From contig JAZDJJ010000097.1 of NCBI GenBank assembly GCA_043804035.1, positions 1-51,673 on the forward strand: 51,673 nt of DNA. The letters are read 5' to 3'. This DNA comes from JAZDJJ01 sp043804035. GTDB lineage: Bacteria; Bacteroidota; Bacteroidia; Palsa-948. This document shows, piece after piece, positions 44,117 to 51,673 of this stretch. The notes beneath the pieces were generated by a model, which ran no database searches, was not told the origin of the DNA, and saw only the letters and a list, made by a program, of their open reading frames with translations. A program made the translations under genes and the position numbers. How positions within the stretch are numbered: the stretch's first letter is position 1; each line of letters opens with the position of its first letter.

Positions 44117-45391
44117 TTATTTGTACGAATAAAAAATTACAACTCTATTTGTATTTGTTCCTTTTTCATTATTTTTTACGCCCCATATATTAGATGTCTT
44201 TGTGAATGTTTGTTTATTGATTAAGATTCCTTCACAATAAAAACCGACTTTTAAACCTATCGGAACTATTACTTCATCTAATTTTACTTTACCATTTCTA
44301 ACTTCGCCAACTTCAAAAGCAACATACCCACCTGTCTTCGTGATTCTGTATAACTGTTTAAAAACATCAAGCATAATCTTACTCCATTCGTCAATAGTTT
44401 TTGACATAGTAATTATTCCAGCAACTTCCTTAATATTTATTCCATTGAACCAACAGCGAAGCCAATTGTCATCAGCATATTGAACAACATCTAAAAAGGG
44501 TGGTGATGTAACAGTTAATTGAACAGAACTATCCGCAATTTCATCCGTAAATCTTGCATCTTTATTAAGAAAAAGAGCAGTTGAAGTAATTTTTTGTAAT
44601 TGATTTCTGATTTCCGCTTTAACATCAACGATTAGGTCATATGATTTTTTCAAGATTATTTTTTTAATGTCTTTGTATTCTGGTTTCTGATTTCTTATTT
44701 CATTTATCTTTTTTTGTTTTTCAGCGCTTATTGCTTGGTTTGGTGGCAAAGTATAAACAGAAAAGAAATTAACAGAATGTCCTGTCAAACGATTGGTAGC
44801 AACCATTCTTATCCAAAGGTCAAGTTCATCTTCAGCATTGTTTTCTTTTTTTCCTTGTAAATAATTTTTCAAACTTACTATTTCTGCTTCTGTTTTGGGA
44901 TGATAAAACATTGATAAATCAATATCGGATTTCAAACTATAATCTACTCTGATTTCATTCAATCTTTTTTGCAATTCAGAAATATCCGGAATGAAAAGTC
45001 GTGGTTTAGAAAGAATAATGCTTAATGGATTTATATCATTTGCAATAATATTTCTGCCCATTAAAGATGCTTCAATTATAGTCGTACCTCGTCCATTAAA
45101 GGGATCATAAACTGTATCATTTTTTTTTGTTAGCAGTTCAATAAAAAATCTTGGGAGTTGTGGTTTGAAACAAGCACGATAAGAAATTTCGTGTAAGGAA
45201 TTTGCTTGTCGCTGTTTGGCTGTCCAAAATTCATTTATAAATTTTGGTATTTTCTCTCCATTTATCTGAAGATATTCAATTTTAGTTTTAGAGAATTCTT
45301 TGGAAGAAGAAAGATTTTTAGTTTCTGAAAAAATAAAATTAGACAGATGTTTTTTTATGTCAATTTTTTCATTCAACAATGTTGTGGTCAT
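44117..45391 (-). CDS. Solitary DNA methyltransferase (amino-type)
   Basis: A 424-residue SAM-dependent DNA methyltransferase. Motif I DPFNGRGTTIIEA (about 96-108) comes before motif IV VTSPPFLDVVQYADD (about 293-307), the order of N4-cytosine/N6-adenine enzymes with TSPPY; here the tyrosine is phenylalanine. The block KTGGYVAFEVGEVRNGK follows. No restriction endonuclease is adjacent, so it may be an orphan regulator or defence remnant, or a phage-resistance gene. It follows atpH by 32 bases and ends against a repeat element, which suggests it was acquired here. Target base and site cannot be told. Confidence 0.85.
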   Translation of the reverse strand: MTTTLLNEKIDIKKHLSNFIFSETKNLSSSKEFSKTKIEYLQINGEKIPKFINEFWTAKQRQANSLHEISYRACFKPQLPRFFIELLTKKNDTVYDPFNGRGTTIIEASLMGRNIIANDINPLSIILSKPRLFIPDISELQKRLNEIRVDYSLKSDIDLSMFYHPKTEAEIVSLKNYLQGKKENNAEDELDLWIRMVATNRLTGHSVNFFSVYTLPPNQAISAEKQKKINEIRNQKPEYKDIKKIILKKSYDLIVDVKAEIRNQLQKITSTALFLNKDARFTDEIADSSVQLTVTSPPFLDVVQYADDNWLRCWFNGINIKEVAGIITMSKTIDEWSKIMLDVFKQLYRITKTGGYVAFEVGEVRNGKVKLDEVIVPIGLKVGFYCEGILINKQTFTKTSNIWGVKNNEKGTNTNRVVIFYSYK

Positions 45392-45423
45392 TGATCTTGC
45401 CGAATATTTTGCAATTTTTGGGA

Positions 45424-45978
45424 CTAATTAGATATATATGGATTTTTATTGAACATCATTACTAATTTTCTTATTTGCTTTGCAATGCTCGCATCTATGC
45501 GATTGTCTCCAATTTGCAAAACAAATCCTCCGATAAGTGTAGCATTTATTTTTTCAATCATCTCCACTTCCGAATGAGTGCTGCTTGATAATAGTTCTAA
45601 AATTTTTTTCCGCAATTCATCATCTAATTCCGAAGTCGTTGTGATAACAGCCGTTAAAATTTTTTTCTGTTTTTTATATTGCTCCACAAATTCTTTAGCA
45701 ATAGATTTAAGTAACGATTCTCTTTTTTTTGTTGTGATAAGAAGAATAAATAGTTCCGAAATATTTGAAATTTTTTCTTTAAAAAGTTCTTTCAAAATGT
45801 TTTGCTTTTTATCCGTCTTGATGATAGGACTTACAAGCAAAAGCGAAAGTTCTTTGCTGTGAATGCATGTATTGTAAATGAGTTTCATATCCTCGCACAC
45901 TTTTTCCAAAGCACCTTGTTCGATAGATAAATCAATCAGTGCTTTCGCATAGCGGACTGTTGCTTTTATATTTTTCAT
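45424..45978 (-). CDS. atpH: F0F1 ATP synthase subunit delta
   Basis: The OSCP/delta subunit linking F1 to the peripheral stalk, at the inner membrane. The start IKATVRYAKALIDLSIEQGALEKV and the C-terminal block INATLIGGFVLQIGDNRIDASIAKQIRKL are the family signatures; its 184 residues are normal. Oddly it stands alone: in most genomes atpF precedes and atpA follows it, but here a DUF2283 gene and a methyltransferase are the neighbours. The rest of the operon must be elsewhere. A repeat motif TTTCTTCTATAAATCC lies just upstream (45983-45998). Confidence 0.92.
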   Translation of the reverse strand: MKNIKATVRYAKALIDLSIEQGALEKVCEDMKLIYNTCIHSKELSLLLVSPIIKTDKKQNILKELFKEKISNISELFILLITTKKRESLLKSIAKEFVEQYKKQKKILTAVITTTSELDDELRKKILELLSSSTHSEVEMIEKINATLIGGFVLQIGDNRIDASIAKQIRKLVMMFNKNPYISN

Positions 45979-46079
45979 AAATGTTTCTTCTATAAATCCT
46001 TTTTGCTTTTTATCTCGTTTATGGATAATTTAAAATTTTATGTAGGTTTTTACCTTTGTGCGTAAGTTCTATCTTTAAT

Positions 46080-46298
46080 TTATTTTAGAAGCGATAATTC
46101 CAAAGGGATTGATTCAACTTTATGTTTTCTGCCTTTAATATAGTTTAGAATTTCCAAGCCGACAATAGTTCCTTTTTTATTTCTTTTTACGATGGTATCA
46201 TTGTCTAAATCATCGCAAATAATATTTTTTGTGGGCTTTGTAAACCATATATCTAGCGTGTTGCCAATATTGTCGTAAGTTATTTTTATTGCTTCCAT
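46080..46298 (-). CDS. DUF2283 family protein (antitoxin-like)
   Basis: A 72-residue protein with the DUF2283 pattern: ITYDNIGNTLDIWFTKP near the start, DDLDNDTIVKRNKKGTIVGLEILNY in parts, then a basic end. DUF2283 proteins commonly sit beside small toxin-like partners and are presumed antitoxins or regulators. Here the upstream partner overlaps it by 13 bases but is frameshifted (46286-46589), so the pair may be inactive or the antitoxin retained alone. Confidence 0.82.
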   Translation of the reverse strand: MEAIKITYDNIGNTLDIWFTKPTKNIICDDLDNDTIVKRNKKGTIVGLEILNYIKGRKHKVESIPLELSLLK

Positions 46299-46589
46299 AG
46301 GATGTCGCCTTTTTTAATTTTTGAGGTGATGTATGCTGTTATTATAAATCCGTGTCCGTTTAAATGCCGTGCTGCCACACATAAAAAATTCGACTTGTAT
46401 TTTGAGTAATAAAGATAAACATTTCTATCCGAACCGCTTCTTTTTATTTCAATCGGGATGGTAAGCGTTTATTTGATTTTCATTTTCCAATCCGCTTACT
46501 TCGGGATGTTTTATTTCGCTGATATGTTTCCAATGCTCTTTTGAAATGCTGATTTTCTTTTTTACTTTGCTTTCTATTTGAAACAGCAT
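46286..46589 (-). pseudogene. Frameshifted partner of the DUF2283 gene
   Basis: The frame from the ATG at 46589 reads MLFQIESKVKKKISISKEHW and ISEIKHPEVSGLENEN, then stops at TGA after 46 codons (AYHPD*). One base away, the frame continues as PIEIKRSGSDRNVYLYYSKY, then LCVAARHLNGHGFIITAYIT and KIKKGDILWKQ, ending within the DUF2283 start. The two halves together give about 100 residues resembling the small proteins that usually precede DUF2283 (HLNGxGFIxTAY). A single frameshift near CATCCCGATTGAA explains it. A sequencing error, a real mutation or programmed frameshifting are the alternatives. Confidence 0.7.
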
Positions 46590-46629
46590 ATCTATAAATA
46601 TTTATTTGAGTGCCTCTGATTTTGAGAAG

Positions 46630-46637
46630 CAAAGGTA
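46630..46637 (-). promoter_or_regulatory. -7 box upstream of the DUF2283 pair
   Basis: TACCTTTG on the minus strand, 40 bases before the ATG of the frameshifted gene. The remaining stretch to 46860 contains a fragment TTGCGTAAGTCCTA (about 46714-46727), an end of the AGGACTTACGCA repeat family, and no gene. Confidence 0.45.
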
Positions 46638-46824
46638 AAATTATTTTTGAATGATTAGTTTTTTGTTGCGATGCCTTGCTCTGTTTTTATATGGACAAAA
46701 TAAATTCCATATATTTCTTGCGTAAGTCCTACTTTCATAAAAACAAAGCAGGTTTCGTCTTGTATGAAAGCGGGATGCTTTTGAAAACTTCATAGCATCC
46801 ACATTATTTTATCATAGAAATTTA

Positions 46825-46832
46825 TACTTTTA
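46825..46832 (+). promoter_or_regulatory. -7-like box before the porin gene
   Basis: TACTTTTA matches seven of eight consensus positions and lies 28 bases before the TTG start at 46861. Confidence 0.35.
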
Positions 46833-46860
46833 CCCACAGGAAACCGAATAAACCCATATC

Positions 46861-48753
46861 TTGAAAAAAGTTTTTTCTATATTCATCTTCTCTTCATTCT
46901 TTATTTCTGCTTTTTCTCAAAATGCGGATTCGTTAAAGCAATCTTCTTCAAAGTATTTTCTGAAAATGTCTAATGAACTTCTTGATAACTCTTCGTTAAA
47001 CACTTACATTAAACAAGATACTTCCATAAAAAGAATTATCAATTATTTCCCGGAAAACTTTCCTTACAGCATTTCGCTTTCTAACAGGAAAATGTTTTTC
47101 AATTCGCCTTTTCGTATTGGATTCAACAGCGGATACGACTATCTTGATTTGTTTGGATATAATAAAGATGCTATTCTTTACTATGATACAAGAATTCCTT
47201 ACACAGAACTTTTTGTTTTGTTTGGTTCAAAGAAAGAACAATTCTTTCGTTTGTTGCATACACAAAACATTCGGAAGAACTGGAATGTGGCAGTAAGTAT
47301 GCTCAGGTTACGAAGCGAAGGATTTTATCAAAGGCAGAATTGCACTGACAATAATTTATCCATTTCCACAAATTATCGTTCAAAAAACAAACGATATGCC
47401 TTGCTGTCTGATATTTATTTCAGTGGAATAAAAACGGATGAGAACGGAGGGATTACAAATGATACTGCTTTTGAAAGCACACCATTCATAAATAAAAAAA
47501 CAATACAAATTGCTCTTGCAGATGCCCGAAGTCGCAGGGGAACGCAGGGATTTTATCTGAATCAGTTTTGGTATTTTGGAAAGCAAAAGCACTCATCGCC
47601 CACTTCTCTCCATAACACAGAAAAAGATACAACATCTCTTTCGGATACTGTCGCACAAAAAAGTAAAACCTTTGACAAAAAAAGTTTTCTTTCTTATTCT
47701 TTCAATATAAATGATAGTTGGTTTGTGTATGATGACAAGGATACTGCTTCGGGTTTTTACAAAAATATATTCTTTGATTCTACAAAGACATTGGATTCGT
47801 CTAATGTGCGGAATGTAGAGAACAAAATTTCATTTAACAAAGGCATTTGTAATTTATCTGCCGAACATCAAACTATTTTCTTCAAACAAAACACATCAGA
47901 TACCTCATTCTATAATTATATTTTGTCTCTAAAAGTTTTTCCTCTCAGATATGCTCCTGATATTTATGGCAACTATATTATTTATGGGCATCAAAGAGGT
48001 GATTATGATTTAAATATCAATCTATCCATAGACAAATTCTTTCCGAAAAAGCCAAACTTCCCGATGCTCCCGCTTTATTATACAATAAAAAAAATTACTG
48101 CTCCTGAAATTTTTTCGTCTTACTCTTCAAATAATTTCAAATGGAAAAAAGATTTTGAAAAAGTTTTTCTGCAAACGGCAGGATTAAGATTTTATCAGGG
48201 CGGAAATAATTATTCTGAAAAGAACTTTCATTTTGATTTTTGTTTTTCCTTGATTTCCAACTACATTTTTCTGGATACAAACATTCTTCCGAAACAATTT
48301 CTCGGCAACATACAAATCATTACGGCATCGGCAGAAAAAACTTTTCGTCTGAAGAAATTTAGTTTCTATAATAAGATAACTTATCAAAGCGTTTCAGAAA
48401 ACATTTTGCGATTACCTGAGTTTTCTACAAAGCATTCTTTTTATTTTGACGACAAATGGTTCAATAAAATGATGAACGTTCAATTAGGATTTAATATTTC
48501 TTTTTACACTTCCTATTTTGCCGATGCTTATATGCCGGCGCTCGGGCAATATTACTTGCAGAACGAAAAAAAGATTGGCAGTTATCCTTTCATTGACTTC
48601 TTTCTCAATATGAAAATCAAGCATGCGAATATTTTCTTCAAGATAGAACATATTAACTCGGGCATTTACGGTGAGAATTATTATTTTACTCCGCATTATC
48701 CCGCTCCCGACAGAAGTTTTAAGGTCGGAATAAAATGGTTGTTCTTTGAATAA
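46861..48753 (+). CDS. Putative porin (Porin_10-like), outer membrane beta-barrel
   Basis: A 630-residue protein with a signal peptide (MKKVFSIFIFSSFFISAFSQ) and many amphipathic strands. The early block DAILYYDTRIPYTELFVLFGSKKEQ and the following RLRSEGFYQRQ region are typical of Bacteroidota proteins labelled putative porin. The end GVKWLFFE-like strand (VGIKWLFFE, terminal Phe) fits insertion by the BAM machinery. The start is TTG, immediately giving a good signal peptide. The stop codon TAA is part of the 7-base target duplication of the element that follows, so insertion left the protein intact. Confidence 0.82.
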   Translation: MKKVFSIFIFSSFFISAFSQNADSLKQSSSKYFLKMSNELLDNSSLNTYIKQDTSIKRIINYFPENFPYSISLSNRKMFFNSPFRIGFNSGYDYLDLFGYNKDAILYYDTRIPYTELFVLFGSKKEQFFRLLHTQNIRKNWNVAVSMLRLRSEGFYQRQNCTDNNLSISTNYRSKNKRYALLSDIYFSGIKTDENGGITNDTAFESTPFINKKTIQIALADARSRRGTQGFYLNQFWYFGKQKHSSPTSLHNTEKDTTSLSDTVAQKSKTFDKKSFLSYSFNINDSWFVYDDKDTASGFYKNIFFDSTKTLDSSNVRNVENKISFNKGICNLSAEHQTIFFKQNTSDTSFYNYILSLKVFPLRYAPDIYGNYIIYGHQRGDYDLNINLSIDKFFPKKPNFPMLPLYYTIKKITAPEIFSSYSSNNFKWKKDFEKVFLQTAGLRFYQGGNNYSEKNFHFDFCFSLISNYIFLDTNILPKQFLGNIQIITASAEKTFRLKKFSFYNKITYQSVSENILRLPEFSTKHSFYFDDKWFNKMMNVQLGFNISFYTSYFADAYMPALGQYYLQNEKKIGSYPFIDFFLNMKIKHANIFFKIEHINSGIYGENYYFTPHYPAPDRSFKVGIKWLFFE

Positions 48754-49291
48754 CTGATGTTACGCGGATATTTTTTAAAAACAGGGGGCACCCTATTCAT
48801 AACTCATTATAGTTCTTGCAAATTGCTCAAATTTTTGCAGATGTTTCGGCTATTTCGGCAAGATCAATAACCAGATCAATATGAGAAAGAAATTTTTGTA
48901 TCTGCGGTTCATCTACGAAATCAGTAAATAAATTAACTCCGCCATTTATGGCGGAGAAGAAACAAAATGATAACACGGGCTTCAGCCCTAAGAAGAAACA
49001 AAATGATAACATAGGCTTCAGCCCTAATAAAAAGCAATTAAGATTGTAGTGAGCTTGCCGAACTAAACGATTATACCAATTGAAAGTTATGGCTAAAGCC
49101 GTTAGATATTGGATTCCATTATCCTCCGTCATAAATGACGGAGTTAATAATTCTGTTTGTTCTTTAAGACGAAATCATTTTGCATTATCAAACTATCTGA
49201 ATATTGTGGCTTTGCGAAAAGCAAAATAAGAATTACAAAAGTTATTAACACCCGATTTTAAAAAAGTGGCTTAATGTCTGCGTAACATCAG
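48754..49291. mobile_element. 538-bp non-autonomous element with 12-bp TIRs and 7-bp TSD
   Basis: Perfect terminal inverted repeats CTGATGTTACGC (48754-48765) and GCGTAACATCAG (49280-49291) are flanked by the direct repeat TGAATAA (48747-48753 and 49292-49298), a clean target-site duplication. No transposase is encoded: the only long frame (48827-49132, minus) is made of inner repeats. Inside are two tandem copies of a 36-base unit (AGAAGAAACAAAATGATAAC followed by GGGCTTCAGCCCTAA, about 48955-49029) and an inverted pair ACTCCGCCATTTATGGCGGAG / CCGTCATAAATGACGGAGTT. It is therefore a MITE or a deleted IS. Confidence 0.85.
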
Positions 49292-49471
49292 TGAATAATA
49301 TATTTTTCCCCTTAAAAATATCAACACAACACACAAACCGATACAACTGTTGCCGACTTGCAATAATAATTTATCAATCACTTCCGGCAATGACAGAAAT
49401 TTTTTATCCGATGTCCCTGCCCGTTGAAAAATTTATCTTACCGGAAAAATATCTGCCGAAAAAAAAAATAC

Positions 49472-49501
49472 TTGTTTGTATGAAAATAATATTTACATTT
49501 G
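49472..49501 (+). promoter_or_regulatory. Strong-looking promoter upstream of the toxin-antitoxin pair
   Basis: TTG (49472-49474), a 19-base spacer and TACATTTG (49494-49501) match the Bacteroidota -33/-7 pattern exactly. The first gene downstream starts at 49634, which leaves a leader of about 125 bases with no gene seen in it. Confidence 0.6.
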
Positions 49502-49633
49502 GGAAAACTTTTGTAAAGAGTCATTAAATCAGTTACTAAATCCTTAACAAAAATTTATTTTTAACCCTTATCTTTCATAAAGTTCCAGTTGAACAAAAAA
49601 ACATTGTAAATCAGCAGAAAAAATCAAATACAA

Positions 49634-49855
49634 ATGACAACAGTACAATTTGAAAAAATATTCATAGAATATACAAGAGATATGCCAAAAGAGATGTTAA
49701 TGGAAGTCATTGACTTCATTCGGTTTTTAAGAGAAAAAAAATTGAATAAATTATCAAATAATTTAACTGAAGAACTTACAAAACTTAGTCATTCACAGAT
49801 TAAACACATTGAGAAAGAATTTACAAACTACAAACAACTATACCCGATTGAATAA
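49634..49855 (+). CDS. DUF2281-type antitoxin
   Basis: A 73-residue protein of the DUF2281/VapB-like kind (FEKIFIEYTRDMPKEMLMEVIDFIRFLREKK), mostly helical, with a conserved EVIDFIxFLxEKK block. Such proteins pair with PIN-domain toxins. Its stop overlaps the toxin start by eight bases, the normal arrangement for a coupled toxin-antitoxin operon. Confidence 0.85.
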   Translation: MTTVQFEKIFIEYTRDMPKEMLMEVIDFIRFLREKKLNKLSNNLTEELTKLSHSQIKHIEKEFTNYKQLYPIE

Positions 49856-50240
49856 ATACATTGCAGATACAATGGCAATTGTTCTTAGATTAGAACAAAG
49901 AAAAATGCCAAATAAGATACGGGAAAAATTTGAGCAAGCTGAAAAAGGACATACTGAAATACTGATTCCTTCAATAGTATTTGCAGAAATAGGTTACTTA
50001 TCTGAAAAGAAAAAAATAGATACAGATTTACAAGAAGTAAGAAAATATCTCAACACATATAAAACTATTAATGAATATCCCTTGACATTTGAGACAGTAA
50101 TAAAAGCATTTGACATTTCAGATATACCCGAACTTCATGATAGATTAATTGCGGCTTGTGGTAAAGAGTTAAACATTGAAATAATTACGAATGATCCTGA
50201 TATGGAAAGTTCCGGATATGTAAAAACTATATGGAAATAA
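49848..50240 (+). CDS. vapC: PIN-domain toxin (VapC-like)
   Basis: A predicted Mg-dependent ribonuclease toxin of 130 residues. The start is TTG at 49848 (reading LNKYIADTMAIVLRLEQRK), because family members begin a few residues before the first catalytic Asp (here in IADT); the longer frame from 49809 lies inside the antitoxin. The acidic set is complete: Asp7, Glu in PSIVFAEIGYL, Asp in ELHDRLIAA, and Asp in IITNDPDM. Paired with the DUF2281 antitoxin upstream. Cleavage target (tRNA or rRNA in studied VapCs) is unknown. Confidence 0.88.
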   Translation: MNKYIADTMAIVLRLEQRKMPNKIREKFEQAEKGHTEILIPSIVFAEIGYLSEKKKIDTDLQEVRKYLNTYKTINEYPLTFETVIKAFDISDIPELHDRLIAACGKELNIEIITNDPDMESSGYVKTIWK

Positions 50241-50244
50241 TAAT

Positions 50245-50405
50245 AGGACTTACGCAAGAATACTTTTGGTCTCTCGCAAAGGCGCAAAGTTCGCCAAGAA
50301 ATACGAAAATACTTTGCGTTTATCAAATCTGCGAGAAATATAAGGGCGGTTCCAAAAATTAGTTTCGTCATTGAGCCTGCGAGGCACGAAGCAGGAAGCA
50401 ATCTT
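50245..50405. repeat. Two truncated repeat elements joined end to end
   Basis: Bases 50245-50342 are a near-identical copy of the AGGACTTACGCA element at 26458-26572 lacking its right end. Directly attached at 50344 is the left part of a GGGCAGTTC-family element (GGGCGGTTCCAAAAATTAGT, GTCATTGAGCC...GAAGCAATCT), which ends near 50405. One element probably inserted into, or deleted the end of, the other. Confidence 0.75.
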
Positions 50406-50490
50406 TAATTGACTATTGAGAATTGATTATTGATTATTTAACCATTGTTATATTGTTAAGTATTGCTTCATTGTTAACAATGCAACAATG

Positions 50491-50508
50491 CCTGCCTGCG
50501 CAGGCAGG
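50491..50508. repeat. Perfect GC-rich palindrome
   Basis: CCTGCCTGC followed directly by GCAGGCAGG, embedded in copies of AACAATGCAAC on both sides; a related palindrome is at 246-264. The direct repeat AATTGATTATTGA flanks the group (about 50413 and 50526). Confidence 0.7.
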
Positions 50509-50546
50509 CAACAATGCAACATAAGAATTGATTATTGACTTAGGAC

Positions 50547-51548
50547 TTACGCAAAAACGAGTTTAGGATACTTTAATTGTTGAGTAAGATACTCTTTCCA
50601 TAAGTTGTGTTTTACTTGGTAAATAGTGTTAGTATTTTGATGCGCCACATTTGATAAAAACAACCAAACTAAAGCACAGCAAAGAATATGATTTCGCTGA
50701 CTTCTGTTGGTTCTGCATTGACATTTTTCAATACCTGTAAGTTGTTTTTCTTCTCTGTGCAATTGCTCAATTTTCCATCTCATGGAACTTTTTGTTAAAG
50801 TTTCATCAGCGGATACTTGAGATATATCATTGGTGATAATATATTCCGTTTGGTTTGTCACCGTTACTCGGAACAATTTTACTTTCATATGTTTGGATGT
50901 TTTCCATATTTTAATGGTCCCTCCGCATCGTAATTCTTCCTCTGTCCATACTAATTGATCTACTGCTTTATAAGGATTAGTTCCTTTGCTATCATCTACT
51001 TTTCGGTTGGTTTTAATTGGGCAATAAAATATCTTTTTCTCGTTCTCTAACCGAACCATTATCTGTGAAGTAGCATACCAAGTATCCATAAGCACAGTAG
51101 AATAAAGAACACCTCTTTCATTGGCCAATGACAGCATTTCATTGACATGGTCTAATTTTGTTTTACCATCTTTTGATTGGTCATATATTTTAAAGTCAAT
51201 CAACCAATAACGATCTATGGTTGGATTGTAATACAGCATATTCACTACTCCTATTCCTTTTATTATTCCGTGCACATTACCACTGTACTGTTTCTGCACA
51301 CCATCTATTTTATGGGAATAAGATTTATCCATTACACTATCGTCAATAATAATACAGCCGTCTTTGTTTTGAATCAATACAGGTTTTACTTTTTCCCATA
51401 CGAGCGAGGGAGTAAGATGCTGCTCTTTTAAAAAGCGTGTTACACTATCATGGCTCAGTCCATCATAATGATCCGATAAATTTGTTGCCGTGTAATTGTT
51501 ATTACTGCTCATAAGATATTGACAATACAGTTGTCTGCTTGTTTTCAT
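50547..51548 (-). CDS. IS transposase (IS701/IS4-like DDE)
   Basis: A 333-residue transposase of the DDE/RNase H-fold group. The catalytic acids are probably in CIIIDDSVMDKSYS (about 67-80), VLMDTWYATSQIM (about 152-164) and RWKIEQLHREEKQLTG (about 258-273, Glu). The rest, such as LTKSSMRWKIEQLH and the C-terminal RNHILCCALVWLFL, is as in IS701-type enzymes. The reading frame is intact. On the left the IS probably begins near 50542 with the motif AGGACTTACGCA; its other end is not recognised and may lie past the window. Confidence 0.85.
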   Translation of the reverse strand: MKTSRQLYCQYLMSSNNNYTATNLSDHYDGLSHDSVTRFLKEQHLTPSLVWEKVKPVLIQNKDGCIIIDDSVMDKSYSHKIDGVQKQYSGNVHGIIKGIGVVNMLYYNPTIDRYWLIDFKIYDQSKDGKTKLDHVNEMLSLANERGVLYSTVLMDTWYATSQIMVRLENEKKIFYCPIKTNRKVDDSKGTNPYKAVDQLVWTEEELRCGGTIKIWKTSKHMKVKLFRVTVTNQTEYIITNDISQVSADETLTKSSMRWKIEQLHREEKQLTGIEKCQCRTNRSQRNHILCCALVWLFLSNVAHQNTNTIYQVKHNLWKEYLTQQLKYPKLVFA

Positions 51549-51611
51549 AGAAGTTCGTTTTTAGTGAACCTCTATAATAGTTCGTTTTTTCTATCACGCC
51601 ACAGTCCGAAA

Positions 51612-51647
51612 AAAAAGTTTTCAACAATCCATTGTTAAAAACTTTTT
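51612..51647 (-). terminator. Hairpin with T-run upstream of the transposase
   Basis: AAAAAGTTTTCAACAAT and its near-inverse ATTGTTAAAAACTTTTT (one mismatch, two-base loop). On the minus strand the stem runs into a T-stretch, giving a terminator-like structure just upstream of the transposase gene, which would stop read-through from outside promoters. The core AACAAT/ATTGTT is shared with the palindrome at 23476-23507. Confidence 0.55.
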
Positions 51648-51673
51648 GGTGTGTATTCAAATTATATTTTTAC

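Noticed and set aside
48827..49132. Open frame of 101 codons on the minus strand
   Set aside because: It is translated from the inner repeats of the 538-bp element (for example the doubled GLKPxLSFCFF) and has no family resemblance.
49291..49527. Open frame of 78 codons on the plus strand
   Set aside because: It begins within the end of the mobile element, covers a good promoter, and has no protein-like pattern.
1..51673. tRNA, rRNA or tmRNA genes
   Set aside because: I saw no cloverleaf-like sequence with a T-loop GTTCRA motif and CCA context and no conserved rRNA strings, but a covariance search was not possible.

Overview
The window is AT-rich DNA from a member of the Bacteroidota. Three things support this: the type IX secretion system (T9SS) component PorZ together with both kinds of T9SS C-terminal sorting domain; lineage-typical families (IPExxxVDY protein, Porin_10-type porin, DUF4197 lipoprotein, PASTA-only membrane protein); and many start-proximal boxes of the form TAnnTTTG, the Bacteroidota -7 promoter element. 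Genus cannot be told from the sequence. No rRNA, tRNA or CRISPR array was seen.

Layout. 1-527 is gene-free repeat DNA. 0.5-11.8 kb is mostly housekeeping and envelope: tatD, a TMTC-like membrane/TPR protein, porZ, a secreted T9SS protein, a PASTA protein, ddl, rdgB and ispE. 12-22.5 kb holds large exported proteins (a WD40-caspase protein, a PKD/CHU_C protein, a YCF48-repeat protein), a serA-type dehydrogenase, a beta-barrel protein and a DUF4197 lipoprotein. 22.5-26.9 kb has a tandem universal stress protein, a SirB1-type protein, a sugar-transferase/aminotransferase pair and HU. 26.9-41 kb is a restriction-modification region: a type III-like operon (Res helicase-nuclease, Bro-N protein, GxxExxY protein, Mod methyltransferase), then RNase R, then a type ISP/IIG single-chain enzyme with an unknown partner gene. 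41-46 kb returns to core genes (M48-like peptidase, IPExxxVDY protein, trpS, a lone atpH) interrupted by a solitary DNA methyltransferase. 46-51.7 kb holds a DUF2283 gene with a frameshifted partner, a porin, a 538-bp transposed element, a DUF2281/PIN toxin-antitoxin pair and an IS transposase.

The most unusual structure is inside the Mod gene. A roughly 528-bp cassette carrying a complete four-helix-bundle gene (the S23 family known from 23S rRNA intervening sequences) is bounded by inverted repeats and sits in frame between two conserved blocks of the methyltransferase. The host frame stays open for about 176 extra codons while the cassette gene is read in another frame of the same strand. 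Just upstream in the operon a second cassette, with a GxxExxY gene (also an rRNA-intervening-sequence type family) and its own inverted repeats, exactly fills the space between the Bro-N and Mod genes and appears to supply the Bro-N stop codon. Two smaller repeats are also fixed in frame in Mod. The operon therefore looks like a recorder of small-element insertions that spare host reading frames.

Other mobile DNA includes a 538-bp element with perfect 12-bp terminal inverted repeats and a 7-bp target duplication at the porin stop codon, and at least three families of small dispersed repeats.
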